Below are positions 24,365-38,384 of a stretch of 64,000 nucleotides of DNA, in pieces. A program made the translations under genes and the position numbers. Source of the stretch: Arctopsyche grandis (Eukaryota > Arthropoda > Insecta > Trichoptera > Hydropsychidae). How positions within the stretch are numbered: position 1 is the first letter of the stretch; the number at the start of each line of letters is the position of its first letter. The notes beneath the pieces were generated by a model. That model ran no database searches and was not told where the DNA came from. It saw only the letters and a program-made list of their open reading frames with translations. The stretch covers positions 21,227,001 to 21,291,000 of the forward strand of contig NC_135362.1 in the NCBI RefSeq assembly GCF_051622035.1. The letters are read 5' to 3'.

Positions 24365-25101
24365 TTAAATATTCGGTCGTAAAGCAAACATATGTACAGG
24401 ATAGATTCCTTTAGGAAAATCTTCTTGTTTCAGTTCTTTAACTATTTTTAATTTAGCTTTTTTAAATATCCTCAATAAGTGTTTCATTGGACGTGTAACA
24501 GAAGAATCCACTTCATCCTTTTCAAGTTTATTCGAAGATGTTACATTTTCCTTCACTATTATCAAACCGTTTGGATTTAAAGAATTTCTGAAACAAAAGA
24601 AATTAAATCTGAAAACATTTCTTGCATCGAATGTGAAATGTTTTGCACAAAAAAAAACACATACCCGCATGTAATAAAATATTCTATTAAATCAGCATCT
24701 TTTAGATGTCCGAGAACCCATTGATTCCAAATGACATCATATTTCTTATCCGGTTTAAAATTTTGGAGACCAGAAGCATACATGGTGCCTATTTTATCTG
24801 GATTGTCAATGAAATGGTGCGCTTTTTCCAAAAACTGCTGGTTTTGTTCGACCAAGTCAACCTTATCGAAATATTTGGTCAAGAGGAATTTAGTGACGCG
24901 GCCAATTCCCGCTCCACAATCCAGGGCGATATTTCTTTCCGGCGGTGAACTATTTTTACAGCAGAATAACTCCTCTAAAAAAGAGCTAGAACCTTTCACG
25001 TCGTCGTCAGATATGAATTCGAAACCACCTAAAACACCTTCAAGAGTTGCGGGCACTTGGGCCCAATAATCTATGGCATCTTCATAAAATTTGGATTCCA
25101 T
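24365..25101 (-). CDS. NTMT1: N-terminal Xaa-Pro-Lys N-methyltransferase 1 (alpha-N-methyltransferase)
   Basis: SAM-dependent enzyme that methylates the free alpha-amino group of proteins exposing X-Pro-Lys after Met removal, such as RCC1 and histone-like targets. It has two exons on the minus strand, 24665-25101 and 24587-24365, joined GG|A across a GT-AG intron to give 219 residues, the family length. The start MESKFYEDAIDYWAQVPATL is the family signature for substrate binding. Motif I LDCGAGIGRV (about residues 60-69) binds SAM; DVIWNQWVLGHLKDADLIEY and NPNGLIIVKENV are the later methyltransferase motifs. The end PVHMFALRP also matches the family. The plus-strand open frames over it are shadows. 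Confidence 0.94.
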
Positions 25102-26429
25102 GATACGAGATACTCGCTTTATAACCTACAATTGAAAAGACTGAATAAGATACTAAACGTTTAATTAATAATATAAATATATATCTAACTGACATATTGT
25201 AGAGAGAAAATTTCAGTTAAGTCCACCGAAAGCCTCCAGCGTCATTCCATTTTACTCGTCGACCGGATCGTTAACACATTGACAATATTGACAGTTGCGC
25301 ATATTTGGTGTTGCCATGTTTAAAATATATTCATGATTCGGTGATTACACCCCAAATGTGAATCGCTACCAGGATAACCGCCGCTACGAAAATCGCGCGC
25401 GCAAAACTCCCGTGGCACGAAAGTAAATAATAAAAATTTCGTAAACAAAAGCATATGCTGAGAAATTTTCGCACAGGCAATTTTCCTGTGCGACGAATTT
25501 TCGTTCGCCGGGAGACCACGCACGTGATTTTCGGTAGTTATCCTGGTAGCGATTCACTTTTGCGACGTAACCCGAACTATCATACTAACAAGAGTTTGAA
25601 TTCCGGGTTTTTCGCATTTGCGATTTTTGTGGCTGCGATTGTAGTGTGCGCAATCGTAGTGTGCGAAAGAATCCGTTAAGAAAAATTTTAGATTAGAGTG
25701 CCAAAGGCAAAATTTCTTTCTTAGAGTATTTAGAAAAAAATTCCCGAGGGCGCCATCGGGTGTAAGGCCGGCACTGTATACAATTCAAATATTTTTTTTA
25801 TTAAAATTACCATTCTTTTTCTATTTATACTATCAGTAAATTTAGCTTTTGCCCAATTGTCACTCATTTTGCTACTGGTGTTGTTGTAAGATTGCCAATT
25901 TTGTAGTCGGCGGTCACCAGTGTAAGACAGGGAAGGTATTTTGACCGTATCTCGGTCTTACGAAACACGCGTTGTGTAGTTTGAAAGAGGATCGTTTATT
26001 TTCGTTCAATTTGGTACAATGGTTATTGTATGTACGAAGAGGTTTCTTCGGAGAAGTGATCTGTATGAACTCCAGAGCTCACTCTGCCGGTGGAGGTTGC
26101 TGCGTTGCTTTATAAACGTTTTGGGTTGAAGTGTGTCGTGTGCACATCTTTTGTTCTTGGTACTCGCGTTGACCTACTAATGCTGCGAGCGTGGTTTTAT
26201 GGGTTCATACGCCTGGACGTAGTTCGTGGTTTTTATGGGTTCAGTGTGTTCTTCCTTTGTTTCCAAGACACGTGTATAGAAACACGTGTCGACCTTTTGA
26301 CGAGGCGAGCGTGTGCCATGCGTTAATGACTTTCCTGGATATGTGTCGCAGTGACCTGATGAGATCATTTAAGTTGTACTATATGCCTACATTGTCAACA
26401 AAATATAGGTAATGTCAACAAAAAAAAAC
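25102..26429. other. Repeat-rich intergenic region
   Basis: It contains two opposing pieces of a dispersed repeat (about 25330-25410 minus and 25490-25575 plus; core AACCGCCGCTACGAAAATCG and TTATCCTGGTAGCGATTCAC), also found near 21.15 and 36.55 kb. It also has a hAT-like right end at about 25740-25778 (GGGCGCCATCGGGTG, GGCCGGCACTG). 25930-26405 may be a solo LTR (starts TGTAAGACAGGG, has TTTATAAAC, ends near GTCAACA), but I found no target duplication. Confidence 0.35.
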
Positions 26430-26764
26430 GGGTGCCAGTAACAAAAATAAATACCGATCCTACAACCTAATCTTAAATTAATAAAACCAACCCTAACTTA
26501 ACCTAACCTTAAATAAATGAGTTTTGGCTGCTAAGATATTACGATGTGTTTGGATGGATATTACGATGTGTGAACTATGAGGAGAGTGGGAATGGACAGG
26601 AGCGAGGCGACGCACAATCATCCAACTATCAAAAATTATAATTTCACTGATGGGGGCCAGTAAAACTGTATTTGGATATGATTTCACTGAACTATACCCA
26701 GTGAAAATGTAACTGATTATGATTTCACTGAAACATCAAATTTTATTTTTGTTACTGGCAACCC
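26430..26764. mobile_element. MITE with ~22-bp terminal inverted repeats
   Basis: The left end GGGTGCCAGTAACAAAAATA and the reverse complement of the right end GGGTTGCCAGTAACAAAAAT match apart from one extra base. It is internally non-coding, with GATTTCACTGA repeated three times. It lies just upstream of the zinc-finger array. No clear target duplication was found. Confidence 0.7.
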
Positions 26765-26796
26765 ATTTTAAGTTCGTGCGAGCTATTTTAGGGTAA

Positions 26797-29110
26797 TTGG
26801 ACTATTCGTCACATTGGGGTGGTCACAAAGACAATTTTTGCCATGAAAATCGCGAATACACAATATTTGGCACTCAAGTTCTCGTTACTATGCTAAAAAA
26901 TAATCTTGTTGCACATGTGAAATCTCACACTGAGGAAAAATCACACAAATGTGATGTTTGTTTCAGATCATTTGTCAAGAACTCTTACCTAATGAGACAT
27001 AAAAAATCTCATACTGACGAAAAGCCGTATAAATGTGATGTTTGTTTCAAATCATTTGCTGCAAAACGTTATCTCGTTGTGCACATGAAATATCACACTG
27101 GCATTTGCCCGCACAAATGTAATATTTGTTTTAAATCATTTGTTCTAAGGTATAAACTTTTCAGACATAAAACATATCATACTGGGGAAATGCCATATAA
27201 ATGTGATATTTGTTTTAAATCATATTCTATGAAAAAAAATATTGTTGTACACATGAAATCTCACAATAGAGAAAAGCGACGTAAATGCAATATTTGTTTC
27301 CAATCATTTACCAAGAACTCTGACCTAATGAGACATGAAAAAACTGACGAAAAGCCGTATAAATTTGTTTCAAATCATTTGCTCTAAGACGTTATCTTGT
27401 CGCGCACATGAAATATCACATTGGGGTTAACCTTCACCGATGTGCCTTTTGTTTCAAATCGTTTGCTCAAAAATCTGTACTCACCAGACATGAAAGATCT
27501 CATACTGGAGAAAAACCATATAAATGTGATCAGGACCGACGAGAGGGGGGGCACAGACTATGCAAATAACCTGGGCCCGGTCGATTGATAGCATTCTAAT
27601 TTATTTATTTATACATATCAAGTTCACTTTTTATCGAGTGCATGTGTCTATACCCTTTAGGTATAAACAAAGATTACCTAAAAACAATCTGCTTTAGTTC
27701 TTCGACTTTAGAGAGTCTTTAATTAATATTATGTATTAGATGTATGTATGTATATGTATTATGAACATTTATAAGAATTGTAAATAGGTTTTTGAGCTCT
27801 TTTTCCTATTATGCTATACATTAAGAGGGCTGTACACCCGAAACCTTAATTTTGTAGCCGTTTCTTTCTTCGATATATATATTGAGTGAATGTATATATT
27901 GAGTGAATGCGACAATATATATCAATATATATATTGAGTGAATGCGACAGTTTCGCTTCGACCAGATAATACGTATTTTAAATCGACAAAATCGAGGTTT
28001 CGTACTCTCCTATTTCCTCCTCCAAAACTGGACCAATTTTTAAAAAAATTTCATCATCGGTATGAGAAAGATATTTTCTGTGCAACTATGCGCGTATTTT
28101 TTTTTTAAATCGACCGTTAAATAAGCACGCTGGACTCTTTTTGTGGGTGTAAAAATGAGGCGATTTTATAGATGTTTGGCGGCTCTAGCTCCTATAAAAA
28201 ATAACTAATCAAAAAAATAAAAGCACAGATGCATGCTAATGGTGGATATCCATAGCATATTAAAAAATAATTTCTCTAGTGCCATAGTTGAGGAAGGGAG
28301 AAGTGTAATACGTTTGTATGGACAAGGCGCTGGTGTCCAGCCCTCTTAAAATTAGAATAATAGAATATTATGATTACTAACAAAATTAAATTAAAATTGA
28401 AAAATAGATAATGATCAGTAGCTATTAAAATATATATAAGATGTACTGTGAAAATAATTTAGTAATAATAAAAAGCATTTAAAAATCAAAATCAGTCGAG
28501 TTAGTATATAATATTATAATTTGAATTTGTAAATGAAAATATTGTATATAAAATTATGTCAAATATATTTTCGTTAATTATAATCGATTTTAATTTATAT
28601 ACGTACAACTTTCCAAACACCATACATATTTCATAAATATTTTTACTAGGTTGGATCATATTTTTTTCTTAGGTTCCACTGCTACAAAATTGCATCGGGG
28701 CCCGGATTTTCTCTCGGCGGCCATGAAAATGTAATAATTTTTTAAAATCATATTTACTTATAAGTCATATTGTTGTACATATGGAATCTCACACTGGGAA
28801 AAAGCTACACAAATGTAATATTCGCCCCATATCGTTTTCCCCAAAGAATAATTTTGTTATACACCTAAAACCTCATTGGGGAAAAGCTATGTATATAACA
28901 AACATGATATCTGTTTGTTTTAACTCGTATTCTCTAAAAAATCATCTTGATGTACACGTGAAATTTCGCACTGAGAAAATGCCACAAAATCGAAATATTT
29001 GTTTCGAGTCATTTTCTCAAAACTATAACCTTGTGAGACATGAAAGATTACGTACTGGGAAAATATCGTATCACTGTGTGCTCGGAAATGGAATCTTGTT
29101 ATACACTTGA
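26797..29110 (+). pseudogene. C2H2 zinc-finger gene, broken
   Basis: A poly-C2H2 array of ZNF type. 26797-27387 encodes four intact fingers (for example HKCDVCFRSF...LMRHKKSH and YKCDVCFKSF...VVHMKYH) joined by TGEKPY-like linkers (HTDEKPYKC). The fifth finger loses its second His and a frameshift follows at about 27330-27370. Finger sequence resumes in another frame to 27530 (HRCAFCFKSFAQKS...TRHERSH). A hAT-like element (27531-28727) then splits the next finger. 28740-29110 carries decayed fingers that have lost Cys residues (KCNIRPISF, NRNICFESF). No start context or splice sites are convincing. Multiple lesions make it a pseudogene; a short protein from the first four fingers cannot be excluded. 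Confidence 0.75.
27531..28727. mobile_element. hAT-like insertion in zinc-finger array
   Basis: The left end is CAGGACCGACGAGAGG; the right end, reverse-complemented, contains GGCCGCCGAGAG. The sequences beside it, AATGTGAT (27523-27530) and AATGTAAT (28728-28735), are an 8-bp duplication with one mismatch. The zinc-finger frame resumes at that duplicated codon run, which fixes the boundaries. It includes a small tandem repeat (ATATATATTGAGTGAATGCG at 27.87-27.96 kb). No transposase is seen. Confidence 0.65.
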
Positions 29111-29639
29111 AATCTTATACTGGAGGAAGTCACACATTAAGAACTGAAAATGAGAAATGAGAAAACAGATTTCACATTAAATATATATTTTTTAATTAAT
29201 TATACATACACACAGGACTTTTTTTTTAGAAAAAAAAGGTGCTGGAATTCAGTTACTAAAAAGTTTTTTTGTTAGAAAAGATTATATTTAAATTGTATTA
29301 TATAGAATATTCGTTTGAAACATAAAAAATGCAGAGAAAAAAGGTGCCGGAACGTCGTTCTACCGCGTTACATGGGGGTAAAAATCCTACATCGGTAAAA
29401 ATGTTTATTAATAAATAAGATTTCATAATATATTTTTAATATCTTTTTTTTCTTCCTTGTTCATTCAAATACTCAATACAAAGGCGCTACTAGTCATGCT
29501 ATCACACAAGAGGGAATTCAAAATATGACTCAATTAATATAAATTTTTGACGTTGACCTTCATTTTTATTTGCTCTTCACTTGGAAAAGTATAGTAAAAT
29601 AAATAGCAACCACCACTCCCTGCCTACCGTGCCAACCCC
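29111..29639. other. AT-rich non-coding stretch
   Basis: I see no gene. It contains short inverted pieces around 29.2-29.35 kb (AAAAAAGGTGCTGGAATTCA and AAAAAAGGTGCCGGAACG), probably repeat debris. Confidence 0.35.
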
Positions 29640-29995
29640 TTCAATGGACAAAGCAGCCAAACACAACAAACCTTCGCTACCACCGTAACTTGGCCATCAT
29701 AAGTGACCTGGTAAAGAAGCACACTTGGACAGCTAACAACACAAGACCCGCTGTCGAAGCAATGGCTAGAAGAACAGACTAAAGGTGGACAAAATAAGTG
29801 CTAGAATGGTACCCGAGAGAATACAAAAGGGTAAAAGGAAGACAGGGAAGATGGGTGGACGAAATTAAGAAATGTGTGGGGTGAGATGGATGAGAGTTGC
29901 GCAAAACAAAGACGAGTGGAAGCGTGTTAGATAGACCTTCATCCAACAGTGGATGGTGAGCGGCTTTAGATGATAATGATGATGATGACATATCC
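29640..29995 (+). mobile_element. RTE-type LINE, decayed 3' end
   Basis: The plus strand retains, with stops and frameshifts, the same C-terminal tail as the copy at 4.9 kb (RWMRVAQNKDEWKRV, then FIQQWMVSGF). It ends in an (ATG)n-like tail ATGATAATGATGATGATGAC, the usual microsatellite end of RTE elements. Severely 5'-truncated. Confidence 0.8.
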
Positions 29996-30304
29996 CTTTA
30001 CGCTTTTTGTGGAATTCTATTGCGTTAGTTCTTCTTTGAAAGTTTGGATGTCTCGCGAGTGCGGCTCTCTTGAGTGTACATATTTATCCAATCACCAATA
30101 ATGATAAGTGCAATTATTTACGGCTGATGCAATTATGTGTGGCATTAGTTATCATTTGATTTCCGCCCATCGTGGAATTCAAATGATAAATAGTGTAATT
30201 GGTATGAAAACACAAACGAATAAACGAAGACGCCCATACACACAGTGTAAATGTGCATTCAGTGAAGTCGGCGAAATGCAGATCGAGTGTCGGGCGATTG
30301 GTAA

Positions 30305-30530
30305 ACGGACTACTACTCATATGTGAACCAGTCACAAGACAATCGGTCACACGTGATCACCCGTCACACTAAAACTGGTCACACCCAAAAATTCGACCAA
30401 TTTTTAATTTTCGATGTGACCAGTTTTTTCATGACCAGTTTTAGTGAGACGGTTGATTACGTGTGACCGATCTAGAGCGACTGGTTGTCCTGTGACCGGT
30501 TCACATTTGACTAGTAATCACCGAACCGAT
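30305..30530. mobile_element. Palindromic MITE upstream of Rab14
   Basis: The left half (GAACCAGTCACAAGACAATC, ACACGTGATCACCCGTCACA) is the inverted form of the right half (GTGACCAGTTTT, GTGTGACCGAT, TGTGACCGGTTCAC). A partial copy of the same family is at 14430-14560, upstream of Arpc5. Confidence 0.75.
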
Positions 30531-32843
<2,313 letters not shown>

Positions 32844-34639
32844 CCATGCGTTGGTGATTATATTTTTTCTATTAAAAAATGTATACATTCCATTTCTATC
32901 TGGGAAATTATAATCAGTATAATTGTGTGATCATCTGTAACCGTTTGAAAATTTTGAATAAGTTTAATGTCACCCTTATTTAATAACTTAGTGTATTTTT
33001 TAACGAGAGGTTCTTGTAGTGCACACTGATAATTAATATTTTTTAAGAATACATATATGTTGCATATTTTGTGATGTGAATTTTGCTTACACCATTTATC
33101 ACAATAAGCAAACACCATTGAAATGTTCACAAAGCAAATAAAAGTAGGGAAAAATCACAAAATATGTACAAGTTTTATGTAACACAATACATTTTTCTCT
33201 TTGGAAAAGTAGGTAATCATAAAATTATTATTATTCTTTACATTACAATTGGTTCTATTTTTTACATTTGTAATATAATTTAAATATTCACTAGTTACGA
33301 AAATTTTCAGCTTTAATTAATACATTTTGTAAAATAAAATTTATTTATTATATGCTGAAGATTATATCGTTGATATGAAATATTTACTACATACATGTAT
33401 TAGAATACTATGATTTTAAAATTGAGCGGTAAGGGTTATGAAGTGAAAACCTATTTAAAAATATATATTAAATGATCTGCTTATTATTATATTAAGTTTC
33501 ATTTCATTGTCTTCTGATGAAACGTTTCCATATGCTTGTTTATTTATATTTATATCGTAAAAATAAATAGGTTTTTATATTCTTCGGTGAATTATTAAAG
33601 TTGGAAAGCTTTTTATATTTGATGAATATTTCCAAATTATCAAACAGGGTTCACACTTTAATTTAATAATTAAAAAAACCGTTTTAAACTGATGTTCAAT
33701 AATTGAATTTTATTCTTCAAATATTCTTCATTTACATATGAATATTGCAAATATAATTAAGATCCTAATTTTAGTCGTGTAAGTGATATGATAAATAAAT
33801 TTATACACGCCTTTTAAAAACCATCCTTACAATATTGAAAATTCCATTATTATCCTTTAAAAAATTATCAAATTTTTATGTGTAAATGTACACAAAAAAC
33901 TTTTCGTAATGTCGTAAAAGTTTGATGACAAAACTAATTTTATTATTGATTCAATGTAACATAAATTTAACATATCTATCATTGTTAATTTACCAATTTA
34001 TTTCTGTTAAATGTTTTGAAGAAGTTTAGTTTGAATATCTTTATCTACATTCTTTTTAAACTATAAATTCTAATTATGCAAATTATATATGTATTTATAT
34101 TTTATATTGTAAGTTAAACAAGTCCTTAAAACTTGGAATAGAATATTGATGTACAATTAGTGTGAATTAAATACCTTATCAATCTTACATGTATTTACTA
34201 ATCAAATATGTATTGGAAAGACGTCGGCAAGTGAGTATTCAAGTAATTGATGTTGCGTGAACTAGTAGTATACCTAGATTTGTAAAAAAAAATATAATCA
34301 GAGAATTTTGGTTTTGCTGTTCCTAACAACACGTTTTCGCTCTCTTTTGATGTTTTCAGATCACTTAAAAGTATGCTACAGGTTTAAAATAACCCATAGG
34401 CTATTAATTAAAGCTGGCTTTAAATCGATTTACTTACGAGTAAACAAGGAATATATGGGAGGGTGATTTGCAGAATATTTACGATTTTTAATGTTAATGT
34501 TTTATTATGAAACGGGCTTTACACATCTGTAGCTAATATGTAAAATGTACAAAAAAAAAACAGATATTGGAAAATTGTGAAATAAATCGTATGTAATCTT
34601 TGAATTAGTTATTCAGATTATGCAAAAGCTGATGAAGTT
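32844..34639. other. Intergenic between convergent Rab14 and RPP30
   Basis: AT-rich 3' flanks of two convergent genes. I see no gene, only Phe/Lys/Asn-rich chance frames, a few AATAAA motifs and short A-runs. Confidence 0.5.
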
Positions 34640-36025
34640 TTATTCACCAATTTTCATTTTTTTATTTATTTTTTCGTCTTCAGTTATAAGTGGACGTTTA
34701 TTTATATTATGTTTTTGCAGAATAAACACTGAGGTTTTCCCACGTCGTCTGTTATCTGAAAATATACATAAATTACTATCAATATATGATAATTTAAACT
34801 GATAAATGTAAAGTTAACAATTATGAAATGTAAAATTTTTGAAGATTGACTCAACTTCAGAGGTTTTGCATTCCATTATGTTAAATTTGATTTATACCTG
34901 CTTTCAAAAGAACTTTCTGCATATTTTTTGTTAAAACGTGTTTTGATTGTTGTTCACTTAAACCTAAAATAAGACATCTGTGATATTGTCAAGGAAATAT
35001 AAAGTACATAGCTGCCATTTAATAACAGACTGCTTATGAAATAAAATTGCAAATTATTTGTCTTCTAATATATTGTATATATACATAGATAGCAGTGTTC
35101 AAAGGATACAAATTGATGACATCATATGGTCCTCTAACTTGAAATTCGTTGAGGGCTCCACTTGATAGAATAATGTTAGCTGATTTCCCAATAGAATGGT
35201 ATAAATGAGCTCGGGAAATCATATTTTTTCTATAATTGGAACTTTTCAAAGCCGGGGCATACGGTATTTCAAAATATATTCCTCGTTCTACAGCTTGTTT
35301 ATATAATTTTCGATTCAATTTAAAATTTGCATTAGATTCGAGTTTGTATGAAATTATATCTACATCCATATTACAACACGAATATTGAAAAGCTGAAACT
35401 GATGTCGGTATTACAGCTAAAATATCAAATTTCTTTAAATTTTCCGATTGATTCTGAAAAAAAATTCAATGTACAGAACAAATATCGATTATAAAAATAA
35501 AACTTTATAACAATAAAAAGATCTAGTTACCATTTTATGGATGATATTATTATCAGAGAATTCTATAGTCAGTCTGTTTAATATTGTAATATCGGTAATA
35601 TCCTGAAATCGTAAGATTACACTGTATGAAAATTAAAACTGGATTCACACCATAAAAAATTTAAATAAAGTGGATTTGTTAAACCTCAGGAATTTTTATA
35701 GGTTCTGGGACCGGGTCTTGACAGTGTCCCGGTTCATTTTTCTTCTTCTTTTTTTGTTCAAAAACAGATTCGTCTACGTTTTGATTGATGGCAACGGTGT
35801 GATATCCCACTATAAAGATTTAAAAAAACTTGTTACAATATAACTTGAAAAAATTACAGAGGTTAGGAAAAGTTTCGCGATTCAAAACTGAGATTAAACG
35901 ATTCATAAAATCGTCGGCGTGATAATTAAATTGATTAGTCTACATTTCTTTAACACGTGTATTTTCTTCAAGTCGAAGTTTTCAGATAAATACAGATCGC
36001 AAAAGCCGCACGACCCAAACGTCAT
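34640..36025 (-). CDS. RPP30: Ribonuclease P/MRP protein subunit p30
   Basis: Nuclear protein subunit of RNase P (tRNA 5' processing) and RNase MRP, with a PHP-like TIM-barrel fold. Minus-strand exons are 36025-35944, 35809-35685, 35602-35531, 35453-35110, 34977-34898 and 34755-34640, encoding 272 residues, close to the family length. Recognised blocks are LGYHTVAINQNV, PIKIPE, LKKFDILAVIPTS, DVDIISYKL, RGIYFEIPYAPALK, ISRAHLYHSIGKSANIILSS, FQVRGPYDVINL and, across the fourth intron, GLSEQQSKHVL, then RRRGKTSVFIL. Intron 4 is U12-type (separate entry). The N-terminus (MTFGSCGFCDLYL) matches the family's short start before the first strand. The C-terminus is Lys-rich. Confidence 0.93.
34978..35109 (-). 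other. U12-type GT-AG intron in RPP30
   Basis: On the minus strand the donor is GTATCCTTTG (35109 downwards), matching the U12 5' consensus. TTCCTTGAC (34996-34988) is a near-perfect U12 branch element, with its adenosine 11 nt before the intron end CACAG at 34978. Splicing here yields ...VINL-CLILGLSEQQ in frame; the more distal TTTTAG acceptor gives an immediate stop. Confidence 0.88.
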
Positions 36026-37325
36026 TTTGACACAATATGTTTTTAAATTTGGCCATACAGTACACTTTTACTCGGCATACATTAGTCCACATTGTCGGGA
36101 CAGTCAATTTTCAATCAGATGAAATTTTAACGAAATGTTTTAACAGTAATTAAAATAATAAAAGTGTAATAGCGCACTGTATAGTACGAAACGTCGGCAG
36201 ATTATCCGTTGGTCGATTCGAATTTCAAGATACATATGAACAATTACTTCTATCACTACTACTCACTGCGTATTTCATTCCGATCTGGAAACCTCTCTTC
36301 AAGTCTACAGAGTACTGTAAACGAACAGTATTGCTAGGTTTCTATCCAGTATTTCATACAAACTATTCCACAGTGACATCTATAGAGAATTTTTTGCAGC
36401 ATTTTGTTATAGAAATTGGCGAACCTCAAGACGCTGAATAACTTGAGATTTGCAAAAGAGATTATAAAGTAAATGCCAATTTACAGGAACCGTTTCAATG
36501 AAAATCAGCAAAATTGACAAACTCTTAAAAGGATAAACGGGTTACATCCCAAATGTGAATCGCTACAGAAAACTGTCCAAATATTGTTCATCATATGCTT
36601 TTCTTTTACGAGATTTTTATTATTATCAAATCTAAAATGACGTTACGGGCTCGTATGTCCGTATTAACATGCGAAGTTTATACGTCTAGTCGATAGCAAT
36701 AAAAATCTCGTAAAAAAAAAGCATTTGCAGAGCAATATTTGGGCAGATTTCTGTACGGAAATTTTCGGTTCGGTGATCGTTGGTCACAAAGCGCTCCCCT
36801 CAAAAGTCACTAAAATCTTTATAACGGAATATCTGGCAACCGAAAAGTCCATCATACTAACGATAGCTAATGTTACGTATACTAAAAAGAGCCGCCGGTT
36901 AAGTGCAATCGGATGAGGCCGAGGCGCATCCCTGACACTGTGCGACCGTTATAATTGGTTTCGAGGATTATCTTTAGATTCTAAGTGCATGTAGGCTAAA
37001 CAATGGCCACTGAAGTGACCCATACCGTGGGACTGGGTGTCGTGGGAATACATGCCTAAACAATAGGGAAGTAACCGGATGCCTTGAACGACCAACCCGT
37101 TATAAGGCGGTACTTAGGTGATATCAAGACATTCTGAACGGAGCACTGGTGGTGCGTGTATCTCCTTAATCATCAATAAATGCTGTGACACGACTTTGGC
37201 CTTTTACTTGGATCCTCCACCCACCCCTACGCAACACTATCATACAAACGAAAACTCGAGTGTCAAATATTCCGCATTCACGGTTTTCATAGCAACAATT
37301 GTCTTTGTGACCATCGCAATGTGAC
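36026..37325. other. RPP30 upstream region and repeats
   Basis: No gene seen. 36026-36340 is the presumed RPP30 promoter side. 36535-36860 carries degenerate pieces of the repeat also seen at 21.1-21.4 and 25.3-25.6 kb. 36900-37200 is a moderately GC-rich unclassified stretch. Confidence 0.35.
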
Positions 37326-38136
37326 TAAAGGTCTGTTCATACTTAACAGCACTGCACGACTCCGTTTCAAATATGTTATTTTATTACATTTCTATTCATA
37401 TCTACCTACACGTCCCGGTCACGTCACGTTTACAGCAATTTGGTCGAGTGCAAGGGAAAATCGGCTTACTTATACATTAGAGGCCATGACGATACGGCGC
37501 AATATTGCTTACGTCGTATTGTCGAGTACTTGCAATATGAATGCATACACGTGCATTCGTAGCTACGCGTCAGAATACAAGTCAGCAAAAATGTTTCGAC
37601 GTTTATCGAACGAAAAATTATGTATAATCGCGCTGTTGTTGGAAGAAGAAGCTCAAGAAGGCAATAAAAAAGCACGGAGGCGTTTTGATGTGCATCCCAT
37701 GTTAAAAAATAGAAAAACCGAAGGAGAGTTTTGGACACTGTATAAGGAGCTTGTGGATGATGGACAATTTTTTTTTAAATATTTCCGTAAAAAAATTAAT
37801 TTCTTTTTAAATATTTGCGCCAAAACCATGTCGAAAGATTGAACAGCTGTCAACTGTCACTATCGATAATTGGTCCAAAACAGCAAAGCGGCAGACTCAT
37901 GGCACGTAATTCGCGTGTATATTTCCACGATGGCCAAAAAAACGGATACGATACGTTGACGGATGTCGCTGTAAGGTATGAACAGGAAATGTCGGGTACT
38001 GCTGTAAGCCTGCCGTGGCGTAAACGTGACGGTTGGTATGAATATACCTATACAAAATGTACCAAAGAATACTTTTTGGTACGGCCGGATACCTGCTGAA
38101 GTCGGTACGTGCTGACTAGGTATGAACAGACCTTTA
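37326..38136 (+). mobile_element. Harbinger-like DNA element, copy B (complete ends)
   Basis: Inverted ends TAAAGGTCTGTTCATAC at 37326-37342 and 38120-38136. The flanking duplication is TAA (37326-37328 and 38135-38137), or TA if the ends are counted one base longer. Inside, a frame to about 37842 contains a Harbinger-transposase-like N-terminus (LLLEEEAQEGNKKARRRFDV, EGEFWTLYKELVDDGQFFFK). A second frame at 37900-38099 starts MARNSRVYFHDGQKNGYDTL; it is conserved in copy A and has no family I recognise. The DDE nuclease is absent, so mobility would need a partner element. Confidence 0.75.
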
Positions 38137-38384
38137 ATGTGCGCGCGCAGGATACGGGAGGAAAAGCCTGTTCCTCTTGTTCCTGTTGTACCCTGCTCGC
38201 GCAAATTAAGTGAGTATGTACCGCTTACCATGCACCCTTTTTTTTTGATCTTTGCCTTCCGATATTTGTGTTTTCTGTAATTTAACATTCTGGCTCGTCA
38301 CGTAGACCCATCTAACTCAACTCGCTTACGGTAACTTAGCGCGTACATACGTCAAATTGATACGCACGTGCAACGGAGATGTGA

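Noticed and set aside
24706-25069. Plus-strand frames over NTMT1
   Set aside because: Complementary shadows of the methyltransferase exon.
20833-25778. hAT-like left end near 20833 and right end near 25778 enclosing Prx6 and NTMT1 as a composite transposon
   Set aside because: The ends are only loosely similar and the adjacent bases do not form a matching 8-bp duplication; separate element remnants are simpler.
25930-26405. Solo LTR (TGTAAGACAGGG ... GTCAACA)
   Set aside because: TG/CA ends and a TATA-like box are present, but no target duplication and no second copy in the window, so it is mentioned only within the intergenic entry.
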